Both the position numbers and the translations under genes were made by a program. A DNA stretch of 64,000 nt from CAYYMH01 sp964472785 (GTDB lineage Bacteria > Zhuqueibacterota > Zhuqueibacteria > Thermofontimicrobiales > Thermofontimicrobiaceae): assembly GCA_964472785.1 (NCBI GenBank), contig CAYYMH010000009.1, positions 1 through 64,000 on the forward strand. The letters run 5' to 3'. Positions 35,481 through 43,778 of the stretch are shown here, one piece after another (within the stretch, counting starts at the first letter, position 1; every line of letters begins with the position of its first letter). Below the pieces are notes generated by a model. It was not told the DNA's origin. It made no database searches and saw only the letters and a list, made by a program, of their open reading frames with translations.

Positions 35481-36320
35481 TTAATCTTTGGGTTGATCAA
35501 TTTGATTGAAATCAACCACGATGTCAATGTTCTCAACGTTCTGGTTTGGATCGACGACCACCCTTCCGGGGTTACCGGGATTATCTGCCGCCTTATAAAA
35601 TCCGACTTTGATAATATCTGAAAAATTGCTCACATTTTTACCAACCCAAAACACGCCCACATATTGATAAACACCAGAATTAACAGGCAGCCGGTAAGTT
35701 GACGAATCAACAAATAGGGGCTGGGCATAATCGACATTTTCAAATAAAATGTACTGAAATTCTTCCTTGGGTTCGATGGGATAAATTCCAAGAATCAATA
35801 GAGACGTATCCTCGGGCCAGGTTCCTTGATAGCGAATATTTCCTGAAATCCAAGCGTCTTTTGAAACGACATTCCAATTCGCATAAATATCAACGCTATC
35901 AGCGATTGTATCGTCCCGGCTTACAAAAACAGTATCCGGAAAAAACGATTGAAATCCGCCGCTATAGAATCCCATTAACCCTGTTAAGTTCCAATCCTGA
36001 TTCTTTTCTTTCCACAATAACCCCACTAATTCATACGATGTCGGTGACACCTGGATTTCGTATTCTACCTTATTTTTTCCCTGATAATCCAACGCACCGG
36101 AGCGACCCAAATAAAGAAAGTTTTGCGGATCCTGGGGCGGGAATTCTTTAATCGCGAAGACCTCAATCCGATCTGTATTTTCCGGAGGATTTCCTTTGTA
36201 GAAATGAATCGTACCTTTTATACCATAATTTACCGGTTTTAATCCATGATCCAGTTGACATGAATAAACCAGAATAAAAATAACCACTGCAATAAAAATC
36301 GTTATATAAAATTTTTTCAT
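35481..36320 (-). CDS. Predicted surface lipoprotein with internal duplication
   Basis: This 279-residue protein begins with a hydrophobic signal and a Cys at residue 21 (ILVYSC), consistent with a lipoprotein, though Tyr at -2 is not ideal. Its two halves resemble each other. IKGTIHFYKGNPPENTDRIEVFAIKEFPP and ISGNIRYQGTWPEDTSLLILGIYPIEP are followed by similar LVGLLWK/YVGVFWVGK, GFYSGG/GFYKAA and DSVDIYANW/ENIDIVVDF strands, giving two beta-sandwich-like repeats. It sits two bases after the C39-type gene and 29 before the TonB receptor. A SusD-type helper role is possible by position only. Confidence 0.7.
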   Translation of the reverse strand: MKKFYITIFIAVVIFILVYSCQLDHGLKPVNYGIKGTIHFYKGNPPENTDRIEVFAIKEFPPQDPQNFLYLGRSGALDYQGKNKVEYEIQVSPTSYELVGLLWKEKNQDWNLTGLMGFYSGGFQSFFPDTVFVSRDDTIADSVDIYANWNVVSKDAWISGNIRYQGTWPEDTSLLILGIYPIEPKEEFQYILFENVDYAQPLFVDSSTYRLPVNSGVYQYVGVFWVGKNVSNFSDIIKVGFYKAADNPGNPGRVVVDPNQNVENIDIVVDFNQIDQPKD

Positions 36321-36322
36321 AA

Positions 36323-38929
36323 TTACCTTATAAATATCATTCTTTGAACAGCTTTATAATCCTGGGTTAATATCTGGTAAAAATACAATCCGCTTGCAAC
36401 CATTCTGTTCGATTCATTTCTCCCATCCCAGGTGCATTTATGAGTACCTTTCTGTTGAAATTCATTGATCAAATATCGAATCAGTTCTCCGTTTATCGAA
36501 TAGACAGCGATTTTAACAAAACCGGGCTTTTCCAATTGGTATTGAATATTTGTGCTCGAATTAAACGGATTGGGGTAGTTTTGCGACAGATGATATGACT
36601 TCTTTTCTGATGGACGATTTTCAGCGACAGCAGTTGTCTGCACCTGAAACCGCCATTTTTTTTGAGTATTATATCCGGGCTTGTTAACAACGCTCACTTC
36701 AACCACATGCCAGCCCGTTGACATTTCATCTTCAGGTGTGTATGTTATTTTATTGGCTTGAATATCGGAAAATTGAGTAACATCTTTCTCATCAACAGAA
36801 ATCCTGATTGAATCGTTCAAAATTCCAAAGTAATCATCCTTAAAGCGAGCAATAATTTCAGGCATCGCGTTATGAGTTGTCGCATCTGGAAAAGGCGAAA
36901 AACCATAAAGCAAAGGAAATCCTTTTAACACAAAAACATCATAAAATAAATTGTTATTTTTTGAGTTCTCAATTAAATGATCCTGCTCATCAATCCAGGC
37001 CCCAATCGCCCATTTCGAACTCGGCAAGGAATCTGGCAAATGAACATCGACATTGATCAGCAGCGAATCATCTTTCTCTATCTGTGGGATTGTAATGGTA
37101 TCCAACAATCGATCACTCTGATTAAAATAACTATTGGAAGATAAATATAAGCTCACCCCGGATGAATCGCTGACTTTTTTGCCCTGATTTCTAATTTTCA
37201 ATTCCAAATTAAAAGTCTGACCAACGGTGAGTGTATCAGGTAATGAAAATTCAGACATAACCAGATCACACGCATTCCTCATATAGATGAAACAGTGTAC
37301 TGTATTCAAGTTTGCCCGACCATTACTATAGCCAGGCCAATCATAAATAGCCCCTTTTCCTTGATAATTGACATATCCATAATTTTTATTTCCATAGGGA
37401 TCGTTGACAACGACGCCTCGTTGAGTCTGATAATAGCCGGTCCCTAAAATATAATGGCCTGCGCTCGTCAAGCTGTTTAAAATAACTACCGGTGATTCGT
37501 TGTCAACTTCTCTCACTAATTTCGAAAAATTGGGATACCAATCGACTGATGATCCCAAACCGTGTCGTCGTACATATTTCGCCATATTTCCTTTGGTATC
37601 TGCCCAATTATCTTGAATAATAAAACCGTAACCGCCATAAGCCATGGTACCATTCGGGTCTAATCCACCGACATCAAAAGTATAATTATTAAAATCATAA
37701 ACCTCGCAGATATAGCGGCCATAATTGCTGACATGGAAATAAGGTGAAGAACAGTTACACGTCCAAACAGGAAGTATTTGATAATACGCCAATGCCATCA
37801 CCGCTGAGGTTGCCCCGCACGCCCAATGACCGTTGAACCAGTTGGGTGTATCGTAAACCTGATGCAAATACGGTGCGTCGAAAGATTCGAGCGCCTTCAA
37901 TTCAGAATCCACAGTTAAAAAAGGGGTGCTCTCGTTGAGGTTTGTTTTTAATTTTCGGACATCAATTTCGATTTGCTCCTTTTTCCGTAGTTGTCTTTTT
38001 TCAATATTAAATTCATGAATCTGCAGGGAATTTTCTTGAAGAAATATCAATTTATTTGTCTTTTGTGAATAGTGAACTGATGCGACTATTTGGTCTGAAC
38101 TCATTAACGGCTTTATCTTTCCGTTTTGATAATCCGCAACTACAGGTTGTGATTTTATTATTTCCTCTCTGTTGTTCCGCTCCTGCTGACAAAATATGAG
38201 GTGCTGACTATCCTCCAACCAATTTATCGATTCACCATGCCCCAAAGAAAAGGATTTAAGCTCATCGATTTCAAAAACATAAACGTCTCCTGTCAGGCTT
38301 CTCGCAGCTATCTTTTTGCTGTCCGGAGACCACCGGGGAAAAAAATATCCAAGTTCCGAATTCGTCAACTTAATTTTAGCTCCTGTTTGCAAATCCAGAA
38401 TCCAAAACTGATCCTCAAGATCGTTATACACTACTTTTTTTCCATCCGGGGAAATTGGTGTGAGATTTGAATAAGATCCAAGCTGATAGAGGTACAATTC
38501 TCTCATGTCCCGATCCAACACATTCAGTTGATCAGCCTTTGTAAAAGCGATCCGACCATTTTCCGAAAAAGTTGGCACCCCGGTGAAGTCTGAAGCTGTT
38601 GTTAGTGAAATAATTTCTTCTTTCTCCAGGTCAAAAAATACCGGTGTTTGTTTACCGTCTTTTGAAATATATTTAAATCCCATCCTTTTTCCATCAGGTG
38701 AAATGTTCGCTCCATACCCTGCATCCACATTATCACAGATATTCTGTAATTCATTGTTTTCAAAAGACAACAGAAAAAGTCCGCTAAAATCCCGGACGCT
38801 AAAAATGACACCCTTTCCTGACGGTAAGTTGAGAACGTTTGCAATGGGCGTCGAATAAAAATTAGCACCAAACAAATCTTTTATCATAAACAGTAAAACA
38901 AAAAACCATGCCAGTTGATTTTTTCTCAT
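36323..38929 (-). CDS. Secreted C39-like peptidase with beta-propeller, CARDB and T9SS sorting domain
   Basis: The 868-residue protein has a signal peptide (1-22) and TolB/WD40-like propeller repeats (about 60-300: ISPDGKRMGF, SPDGKKVVYND, WSPDSKKIAAR). A C39-type cysteine peptidase domain follows at about 345-545 with Cys371 in ACGATSAVMALAYY and His492 in AGHYILGTGYY, followed by NDPYGN. A CARDB-type adhesive domain comes next (about 555-655), and residues 782-868 form a T9SS type A sorting domain (QNYPNPFNS...). This marks a cell-surface or exported enzyme of unknown substrate. It leads an operon with a lipoprotein and a TonB receptor. The catalytic dyad is intact. Confidence 0.86.
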   Translation of the reverse strand: MRKNQLAWFFVLLFMIKDLFGANFYSTPIANVLNLPSGKGVIFSVRDFSGLFLLSFENNELQNICDNVDAGYGANISPDGKRMGFKYISKDGKQTPVFFDLEKEEIISLTTASDFTGVPTFSENGRIAFTKADQLNVLDRDMRELYLYQLGSYSNLTPISPDGKKVVYNDLEDQFWILDLQTGAKIKLTNSELGYFFPRWSPDSKKIAARSLTGDVYVFEIDELKSFSLGHGESINWLEDSQHLIFCQQERNNREEIIKSQPVVADYQNGKIKPLMSSDQIVASVHYSQKTNKLIFLQENSLQIHEFNIEKRQLRKKEQIEIDVRKLKTNLNESTPFLTVDSELKALESFDAPYLHQVYDTPNWFNGHWACGATSAVMALAYYQILPVWTCNCSSPYFHVSNYGRYICEVYDFNNYTFDVGGLDPNGTMAYGGYGFIIQDNWADTKGNMAKYVRRHGLGSSVDWYPNFSKLVREVDNESPVVILNSLTSAGHYILGTGYYQTQRGVVVNDPYGNKNYGYVNYQGKGAIYDWPGYSNGRANLNTVHCFIYMRNACDLVMSEFSLPDTLTVGQTFNLELKIRNQGKKVSDSSGVSLYLSSNSYFNQSDRLLDTITIPQIEKDDSLLINVDVHLPDSLPSSKWAIGAWIDEQDHLIENSKNNNLFYDVFVLKGFPLLYGFSPFPDATTHNAMPEIIARFKDDYFGILNDSIRISVDEKDVTQFSDIQANKITYTPEDEMSTGWHVVEVSVVNKPGYNTQKKWRFQVQTTAVAENRPSEKKSYHLSQNYPNPFNSSTNIQYQLEKPGFVKIAVYSINGELIRYLINEFQQKGTHKCTWDGRNESNRMVASGLYFYQILTQDYKAVQRMIFIR

Positions 38930-39030
38930 AAACTTTTTCTTTCACTTGGAATTAAACTATAGTCATATTATCTTTAAATTTACCAAAAATTTGTACAAGA
39001 TGCAACGATAAAATTTATCAGATTATTCAC

Positions 39031-39059
39031 TTGCATTATCCAGTAACTATTATTATATT
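39031..39059 (+). promoter_or_regulatory. Sigma-70-like promoter of the S4 protein
   Basis: TTGCAT (39031-39036) and TATATT (39054-39059) are separated by 17 bases, about 50 bases before the ATG at 39111. The intervening AT-rich region is divergent from the C39-type gene. Confidence 0.55.
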
Positions 39060-39110
39060 TACAAAGCTGTCAAAGACTTTTATTTAACATTTATTTAATT
39101 GCCCGATCCA

Positions 39111-39521
39111 ATGAATGAGCAATCACAAAAATCAATCCGACTCGATAAATGGCTGGATATTGCCAGAATTGTTAAAACCCGTAGCAAAGCGACAAAAGCC
39201 TGCGCACAAGGCAAAGTAAAATTAAATGACCAGCCTGCAAAACCTTCAAAAATGGTGAAAATTGGTGACAGGATTTCCGTCAAATTCAAAATTAAAAAAC
39301 GAACCTTTGATGTATTGGGTATTGTTTACAGAAATATCAAAGCAGAAGATGCCAGATTATTATATCGGGAACACGAACCCGATCCCAAAGAAAAAGAAGC
39401 TGAAGACATCCGCAATCTATTTTACAAAGCGACGAAATTGAGACATCCAAAACGAAAAGGTCGCCCCACCAAAAAGGAGCGACGCGAACTGGAAAAATTT
39501 CTTAATAAATCTAAACGATAG
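39111..39521 (+). CDS. S4-domain RNA-binding protein (Hsp15/RqcP-like)
   Basis: The 136-residue basic protein has an N-terminal S4 domain (SIRLDKWLDIARIVKTRSKATKACAQGKVKLNDQPAKPS), a KMVKIGDRISVKF strand pair, and a long basic tail (KRKGRPTKKERRELEKFLNKSK). It belongs with the HslR/Hsp15 and RqcP group, which bind ribosomal RNA and help with stalled large subunits. The ATG at 39111 is used because the TTG at 39099 adds only four residues. It has its own promoter at 39031-39059. Confidence 0.87.
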   Translation: MNEQSQKSIRLDKWLDIARIVKTRSKATKACAQGKVKLNDQPAKPSKMVKIGDRISVKFKIKKRTFDVLGIVYRNIKAEDARLLYREHEPDPKEKEAEDIRNLFYKATKLRHPKRKGRPTKKERRELEKFLNKSKR

Positions 39522-39571
39522 CCCGCTGTAACTCAATTTAAACACCTTCCAACTTAAATTACTCTAACAAA

Positions 39572-40414
39572 TCAGATGACCAGCAAAAAGATAGCTAAAC
39601 AACCGAAGATTAAAGCGAGTGTCCCAAATTTATTGATTCGCTCTTTCCAGATGATGATCGCTAAAATTGTGGTGAGCAAAATAATTGAAATATTAATAAC
39701 CGGAAAGACAAGTATTGCCGAGAGTTGGGCCAATGCAGCCAGTAAAAAATAGGAACTGAAAATATTGGGGACACCTAAAATTCCGCCCCGTAAAAATGTA
39801 TTTTGTTGTAGTTTGATATTTTTTATCAAAATATACATATAAGAATAAACAAACGAGCAGCCAAAAATGGCGAACAGAAAAAATGGCTTTTCTGATGCTG
39901 GACGCCATTGGTTGAAAACCTTCATGCAAAAATCATTCAATCCGATTCCGAGTAACAAGCCCAATAAATAAAGATAATTACTGAGTTCGATTTTTTGTTT
40001 GCGACCGTTATTCACCGAAAAATAGAAAAGGATAATCGTCACCAAAGCCAGCAAAAATCCGCCGGTCTGAAAGGGGGTTGGTTGTTCATTGAAAACAACA
40101 ATGGACAAAACGATGGGAACGACAACAGATAGCCTGGAGCTTACTGATGCTAAGGCAGCACCTGCTACTGCGATGGCCTTTGTAAATAAAAAGAATGCGT
40201 AAACAAACATAAAAGCCAGGGCTGCACCAAACAGAAAGGTTGGAACTGAAACTGTTGCGTGTTTATCAATAATGAGAAAATACAGGCTGATTAGCGCTGC
40301 AATTAAATAATTTCCAGCCAACAGAACAATTGGCATTCCCTTTTTAACGTCATTATCTTTCAGCAGAAGTGCAATGCTTGTTGAGCACAAAATCGTCAGG
40401 ATCAGCGGAATCAT
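39572..40414 (-). CDS. Drug/metabolite transporter superfamily (EamA-like) membrane protein
   Basis: The 280-residue protein has about ten hydrophobic segments and the DMT superfamily pattern, with similar N- and C-terminal halves (AIAVAGAALASVSSRLSVVVPIVLSIVVFNEQ in the first half, LAQLSAILVFPVINISIILLTTI in the second). It likely exports or imports a small metabolite across the inner membrane, but the substrate cannot be read from the sequence. It is convergent with the S4 protein. The nearest gene on its own strand is tsaD, whose stop lies 135 bases upstream of its start, so co-transcription is doubtful. Confidence 0.85.
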   Translation of the reverse strand: MIPLILTILCSTSIALLLKDNDVKKGMPIVLLAGNYLIAALISLYFLIIDKHATVSVPTFLFGAALAFMFVYAFFLFTKAIAVAGAALASVSSRLSVVVPIVLSIVVFNEQPTPFQTGGFLLALVTIILFYFSVNNGRKQKIELSNYLYLLGLLLGIGLNDFCMKVFNQWRPASEKPFFLFAIFGCSFVYSYMYILIKNIKLQQNTFLRGGILGVPNIFSSYFLLAALAQLSAILVFPVINISIILLTTILAIIIWKERINKFGTLALIFGCLAIFLLVI

Positions 40415-40549
40415 TTTACTCAGTCTTCTCTATCAGGACAATCTATCGTTATTTGAATTAATGGACTTATTCACATATCATCGGTTACCCATTCAATTGC
40501 TTGCAGATGTTAATGATTAGGATTTTTTAAACACATACAATTACCCATG

Positions 40550-41542
40550 CTATATTTTTAAATTAGCAATCGGCGCCATCTGATAATTCGAAGAGATTCC
40601 CAGCTCTAATTTCTTGTGACCTACCAGGGCAACCATTGCAGCATTATCAGTGCAAAATTGTGGTTCAGGGACGAACAATTTCAAGTTTTGTGTTTGAGAC
40701 GCTTGAAGAAAGGATTGCCTGAGATATTTGTTTCGTGCCACACCGCCAGCCAATACAACATTTCTGACACCTTTGATTTTTGCGGCTAATATCGTTTTTT
40801 GAATGAGAACCTCAACCAGTGCGGTTTGGAAGCTGGCGACGATATCAGCGGTGTGCGATTTTCGTTCGGATATTGATAATGATTTTAAATAATACAATAC
40901 GGCAGTTTTTAAACCGCTGAAACTAAAATTCAAGTTGTGATTTTTCATTAATGCTCTCGGGAAATCAACAAATTTGGGGTTTCCTTTTTCAGCCAGCTTA
41001 TCAATTATCGGTCCCCCGGGATAACCCAGCTCCAGCATCTTTGCAACTTTATCAAATGCTTCTCCGGCAGCATCATCTAATGTTTTTCCGAGAATTTCAT
41101 ATTCCCCAAATGCTTTCACATAAACAAGTTGTGTGTGTCCCCCCGAAATAACTAATGAAATAAAGGGAGGGGACAAGGTTTCAACCAAATTTATGGCAAA
41201 AATATGTCCTTCGATGTGGTTGACACCAATGATTGGGATGTTACGTGAAAACGAAATCGCTTTTGCAGTATTGATACCAACAAGTAAAGAACCAACAAGT
41301 CCGGGGCCTTGTGTCACGGCAATTCCCTCGACATCTTCAAGTTTTAATTTTGCTTGTTCAATGGTTTTTTTGATAATCGGAATTATCGAGCGAATATGTT
41401 CTCTGGACGCCAGTTCCGGGACAACGCCGCCATACTCTGAATGGATTTCCTGGGAGGCAATAACACTGGACAGCAATCTATTGTTGGCATACATTGCGGC
41501 TGCGGTTTCGTCGCAGGAGGTTTCGATGCCTAATACAACCAT
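40550..41542 (-). CDS. tsaD: tRNA threonylcarbamoyladenosine synthase TsaD
   Basis: The 330-residue ASKHA-fold enzyme makes t6A at position 37 of ANN-decoding tRNAs with TsaB and TsaE. It begins LGIETSCDETAAAMY, has SREHIRSIIPIIKK, NHIEGHIFA with the metal-binding histidines, SGGHTQLVYVK, and FSGLKTAVLYYL, ending with FCTDNAAMVALVGH. The length is normal. It follows the YbbR protein by 22 bases. TsaB and TsaE are encoded 9-10 kb away in the porX operon, and no tsaC is seen. Confidence 0.96.
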   Translation of the reverse strand: MVVLGIETSCDETAAAMYANNRLLSSVIASQEIHSEYGGVVPELASREHIRSIIPIIKKTIEQAKLKLEDVEGIAVTQGPGLVGSLLVGINTAKAISFSRNIPIIGVNHIEGHIFAINLVETLSPPFISLVISGGHTQLVYVKAFGEYEILGKTLDDAAGEAFDKVAKMLELGYPGGPIIDKLAEKGNPKFVDFPRALMKNHNLNFSFSGLKTAVLYYLKSLSISERKSHTADIVASFQTALVEVLIQKTILAAKIKGVRNVVLAGGVARNKYLRQSFLQASQTQNLKLFVPEPQFCTDNAAMVALVGHKKLELGISSNYQMAPIANLKI

Positions 41543-41564
41543 AATATTAGTGACCTAATTTCTG

Positions 41565-42506
41565 CTATTTTTTACGTTCGATTACAATTTTAAATCGCAT
41601 TGGTTTCGAGTTACGATACCTTACATCATCGGGTGTGTTAATATAGGCTGGATGATATTTCTGGTGCGCTGTTTTAATCTTCTCATAATCGATATATGCT
41701 TGTATATCATCCTGGTGAATGTTGAGTAAAACGTCTGTACCACCCTCAAGAATTAATGAAAGCGTAGATGGAATTACTATAACATCAGCATTTTCTGGTG
41801 CATTGAGAACTTTAACTGGTATATCGGATAAAGGTTTTTCCATTAACTTCTGCACATTCGCTTTGAGCTCAACCTGTTGTACTTCCATCGTCAAAAACGG
41901 TTGTTTAAGCGGGAGCAATTTCACTTTCTTGTTCACATCTTTTTTAATATCAGCGACCGTTTTTTCCACAGTGTAAACCGAAGAGATGGAATCAATGTAC
42001 GGTTTCGGTCCCCGAATGGTGATTGAATCCGGATTAACATATATATCTCCGACAATCGTATAACCGGGCACTGTTTCCATATTAACCTGTGAGATAACTT
42101 CTACTTTTTTACGTTTTAATTCCTTTATGACCAAAACCAATTTGTCAGGGCGATCGATATTTAAAATTTCAACATTTGTTCTCTTGAGCATTCGGACATC
42201 GTCTTTGTCTAAAACGACTTCTACAGAATCATCCTCTGAAGAAACATCCAAGATATAGGTGGCGTCTTTACGCAACATTAGCGACAACAACAACCTCCCT
42301 TTTCCCCAAAAAGTGACTTTTACCCTTTTTGGAATATCATTTACAACAATCCTGCTTTCCCCCAGATTGGCGATCTTCAAAGGGATCCAAAAAGAATACC
42401 GATAATTATCATCTATTTTAACAAAAAACCAAACTGATATCGCTAAGAGGATAACTGTGATTTTATATTTTGCATTTGTAAATATTTTTTCATGAATTTT
42501 TTTCAT
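41565..42506 (-). CDS. YbbR-domain membrane protein
   Basis: The protein is 313 residues from the ATG at 42506. It has one N-terminal membrane segment (YKITVILLAISVWFFVKI) followed by YbbR-like repeats (PKRVKVTFWGKGRLL, VPGYTIVGDIYVNPDSITIRGPKPYIDSIS, PVKVLNAPENADVIVIP). YbbR/CdaR proteins regulate diadenylate cyclase in Firmicutes, but their role here is unknown and no cdaA is nearby. An in-frame ATG at 42542 lies inside the terminator hairpin 42533-42567, so it is rejected. It is translated just ahead of tsaD. Confidence 0.82.
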   Translation of the reverse strand: MKKIHEKIFTNAKYKITVILLAISVWFFVKIDDNYRYSFWIPLKIANLGESRIVVNDIPKRVKVTFWGKGRLLLSLMLRKDATYILDVSSEDDSVEVVLDKDDVRMLKRTNVEILNIDRPDKLVLVIKELKRKKVEVISQVNMETVPGYTIVGDIYVNPDSITIRGPKPYIDSISSVYTVEKTVADIKKDVNKKVKLLPLKQPFLTMEVQQVELKANVQKLMEKPLSDIPVKVLNAPENADVIVIPSTLSLILEGGTDVLLNIHQDDIQAYIDYEKIKTAHQKYHPAYINTPDDVRYRNSKPMRFKIVIERKK

Positions 42507-42532
42507 GTTTGATCGGCATTTTTTTAATTTAA

Positions 42533-42567
42533 AAAAGGGCATAAGGAAATTTTCCTTTACCCTTTTA
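42533..42567 (-). terminator. Rho-independent terminator after the zinc-ribbon gene
   Basis: On the minus strand AAAAGGGTAAAGGAAAA pairs with TTTCCTTATGCCCTTTT as a long, near-perfect stem, followed by T-rich TTTTTTAAATT. It lies 41 bases beyond the stop of the 63-residue zinc-ribbon protein and ahead of ybbR. This separates the two transcripts and helps set the ybbR start at 42506. Confidence 0.75.
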
Positions 42568-42607
42568 AGATTTTTGTGATGCTTTCGGAATTAATAAAGT
42601 TCAATCT

Positions 42608-42799
42608 TTATTTAAGTGACTGTCCGATCACTTTCCCGAGACTAACTTCCCCATTGTCGATACGAATGTTAAATCCGCATTCCGGATTGGTGCAAACCCA
42701 TGCTTTGTATCGAATGGAAGATCCTTCACGACCATAATCCGACAAAGGAACTAATACCCCTGTAGAACATTTGAGACATTCTGGATAAGTTATTTCCAT
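42608..42799 (-). CDS. Small zinc-ribbon protein
   Basis: The 63-residue protein has two Cys pairs, Cys8-x2-Cys11 (CLKC) and Cys36-x4-Cys41 (CTNPEC), set around a predicted beta hairpin (VLVPLSDYG; SIRYKAWVC). This is the layout of a small zinc ribbon, close to the family of short Cys4 proteins found near ribosomal or transcription genes. The ATG is preceded by a GGGGAGGAAA site. Its leader holds a 7-bp hairpin at 42849-42867, and a terminator follows the gene. No enzyme activity is suggested by the sequence. The function is unknown. Confidence 0.7.
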   Translation of the reverse strand: MEITYPECLKCSTGVLVPLSDYGREGSSIRYKAWVCTNPECGFNIRIDNGEVSLGKVIGQSLK

Positions 42800-42848
42800 A
42801 CCAATTTCCTCCCCTCACATAATAAAGGTTGTGTTAGTTTTAAAATCC

Positions 42849-42867
42849 AAGCAAGCATTTCTTGCTT
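42849..42867. promoter_or_regulatory. Perfect hairpin in the zinc-ribbon leader
   Basis: AAGCAAG (42849-42855) and CTTGCTT (42861-42867) pair perfectly around CATTT. On the minus strand a T-run comes before, not after, the stem, so it is not a terminator for that strand. It lies about 50 bases upstream of the zinc-ribbon gene and could affect its mRNA. Confidence 0.4.
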
Positions 42868-42967
42868 AAAAAAAGGCCATCTTATGCAATGGAACAATAT
42901 AGCACGTAATGTAAAGTCGTTAAAAAGTTATCACCTTCGACAAACAAGGATTATAGGCACTCGGGAG

Positions 42968-42984
42968 AAAACGCTCTGCAAGCG
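42968..42984 (-). terminator. Weak terminator after rplI
   Basis: On the minus strand CGCT and AGCG form a short stem around a five-base loop, with GTTTTC following. It lies about 40 bases after the rplI stop and could end the rpsF-ssb-rpsR-rplI transcript, but the stem is short. Confidence 0.3.
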
Positions 42985-43022
42985 CCGAAAAAGGGCAGCC
43001 TAAAAATCCGCAAAGTTTAAAT

Positions 43023-43466
43023 CTACGCCTTAACAACCCACACTTTGATTTTAGTTTCCACTTCAGGGTGCAGTTTAATCGGAACGCTGTAAATCCCTAA
43101 TGCTTTAATCGGCTCCTCTAATAAGATTTTTCGTTTTTCGATGTCGTAGCCTTTTTCTTTGAGCAGGTCCGATATTGTTTGTGTTGTGACCGATCCGAAT
43201 ACTTTGTCCTCTTCACCGACATTCATCGTCGCAGTGCAGGAGACTTTGCTCAGCTCTTCAGCTAATAACTCTGCTGCTTTACGGTCTTTATTTAATTGTA
43301 ACTCTTTTTGCCTCTTTTCCGCTTCAAGTTTTTGAATATTACCTTTATCAGCTTTTAGAACAATCCCTTTGGGTATCAAATAATTTCTTGCATAACCATT
43401 TTTAACGTCGACAATTTCTCCTGCCTTACCCAAATTTTCTTGATCCGTCCTTAAAATTACTTTCAT
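43023..43466 (-). CDS. rplI: 50S ribosomal protein L9
   Basis: The 147-residue protein has the L9 N-terminal domain (KVILRTDQENLGKAGEIVDVKNGYARNYLIPKGIV), the long connecting helix (LEAEKRQKELQLNKDRKAAELLAEEL), and the C-terminal domain (VFGSVTTQTISDLLKEKGYDIEKRKI). It binds 23S rRNA near the L1 stalk. Length and motif order are standard. It is the last gene of the classical rpsF-ssb-rpsR-rplI operon and follows rpsR by 31 bases. Confidence 0.97.
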   Translation of the reverse strand: MKVILRTDQENLGKAGEIVDVKNGYARNYLIPKGIVLKADKGNIQKLEAEKRQKELQLNKDRKAAELLAEELSKVSCTATMNVGEEDKVFGSVTTQTISDLLKEKGYDIEKRKILLEEPIKALGIYSVPIKLHPEVETKIKVWVVKA

Positions 43467-43497
43467 TCTGAATTTACCTCTGTTTAATGCTCAAATT

Positions 43498-43719
43498 CTA
43501 TCGCGTCATTTCTGATACATACGGAATTAATGCCAGATGTCTGGCTCGTTTAATGGCTTTTACTAATTGACGTTGATGTTTCGCACAGGTGCCCGATGTT
43601 CTTCTCGGGATAATTTTCCCCTGTTCGGTGGTAAACCGCTTCAATTTTTTTTCGTCCTTGAAATCGACATACTTAACATTGTCTTCGCAAAAGCGACAAA
43701 TTCGTTTTTTTCTCATCAT
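43498..43719 (-). CDS. rpsR: 30S ribosomal protein S18
   Basis: The 73-residue protein matches S18 throughout: KKRICRFCEDNVKYVDFKDEKKLKRFTTEQGKIIPRRTSGTCAKHQRQLVKAIKRARHLALIPYV spans the whole fold. Three Cys (two in CRFC, one in GTCAKH) are present as in zinc-linked S18 forms. It pairs with S6 on the ribosome platform. RimI, which acetylates S18, is encoded elsewhere in the window. It lies between ssb and rplI. Confidence 0.97.
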   Translation of the reverse strand: MMRKKRICRFCEDNVKYVDFKDEKKLKRFTTEQGKIIPRRTSGTCAKHQRQLVKAIKRARHLALIPYVSEMTR

Positions 43720-43778
43720 AACTTATCGTTCCTTTATTTTATAAAATTTGATCAATATCAACATCCTTTAATCGATTT

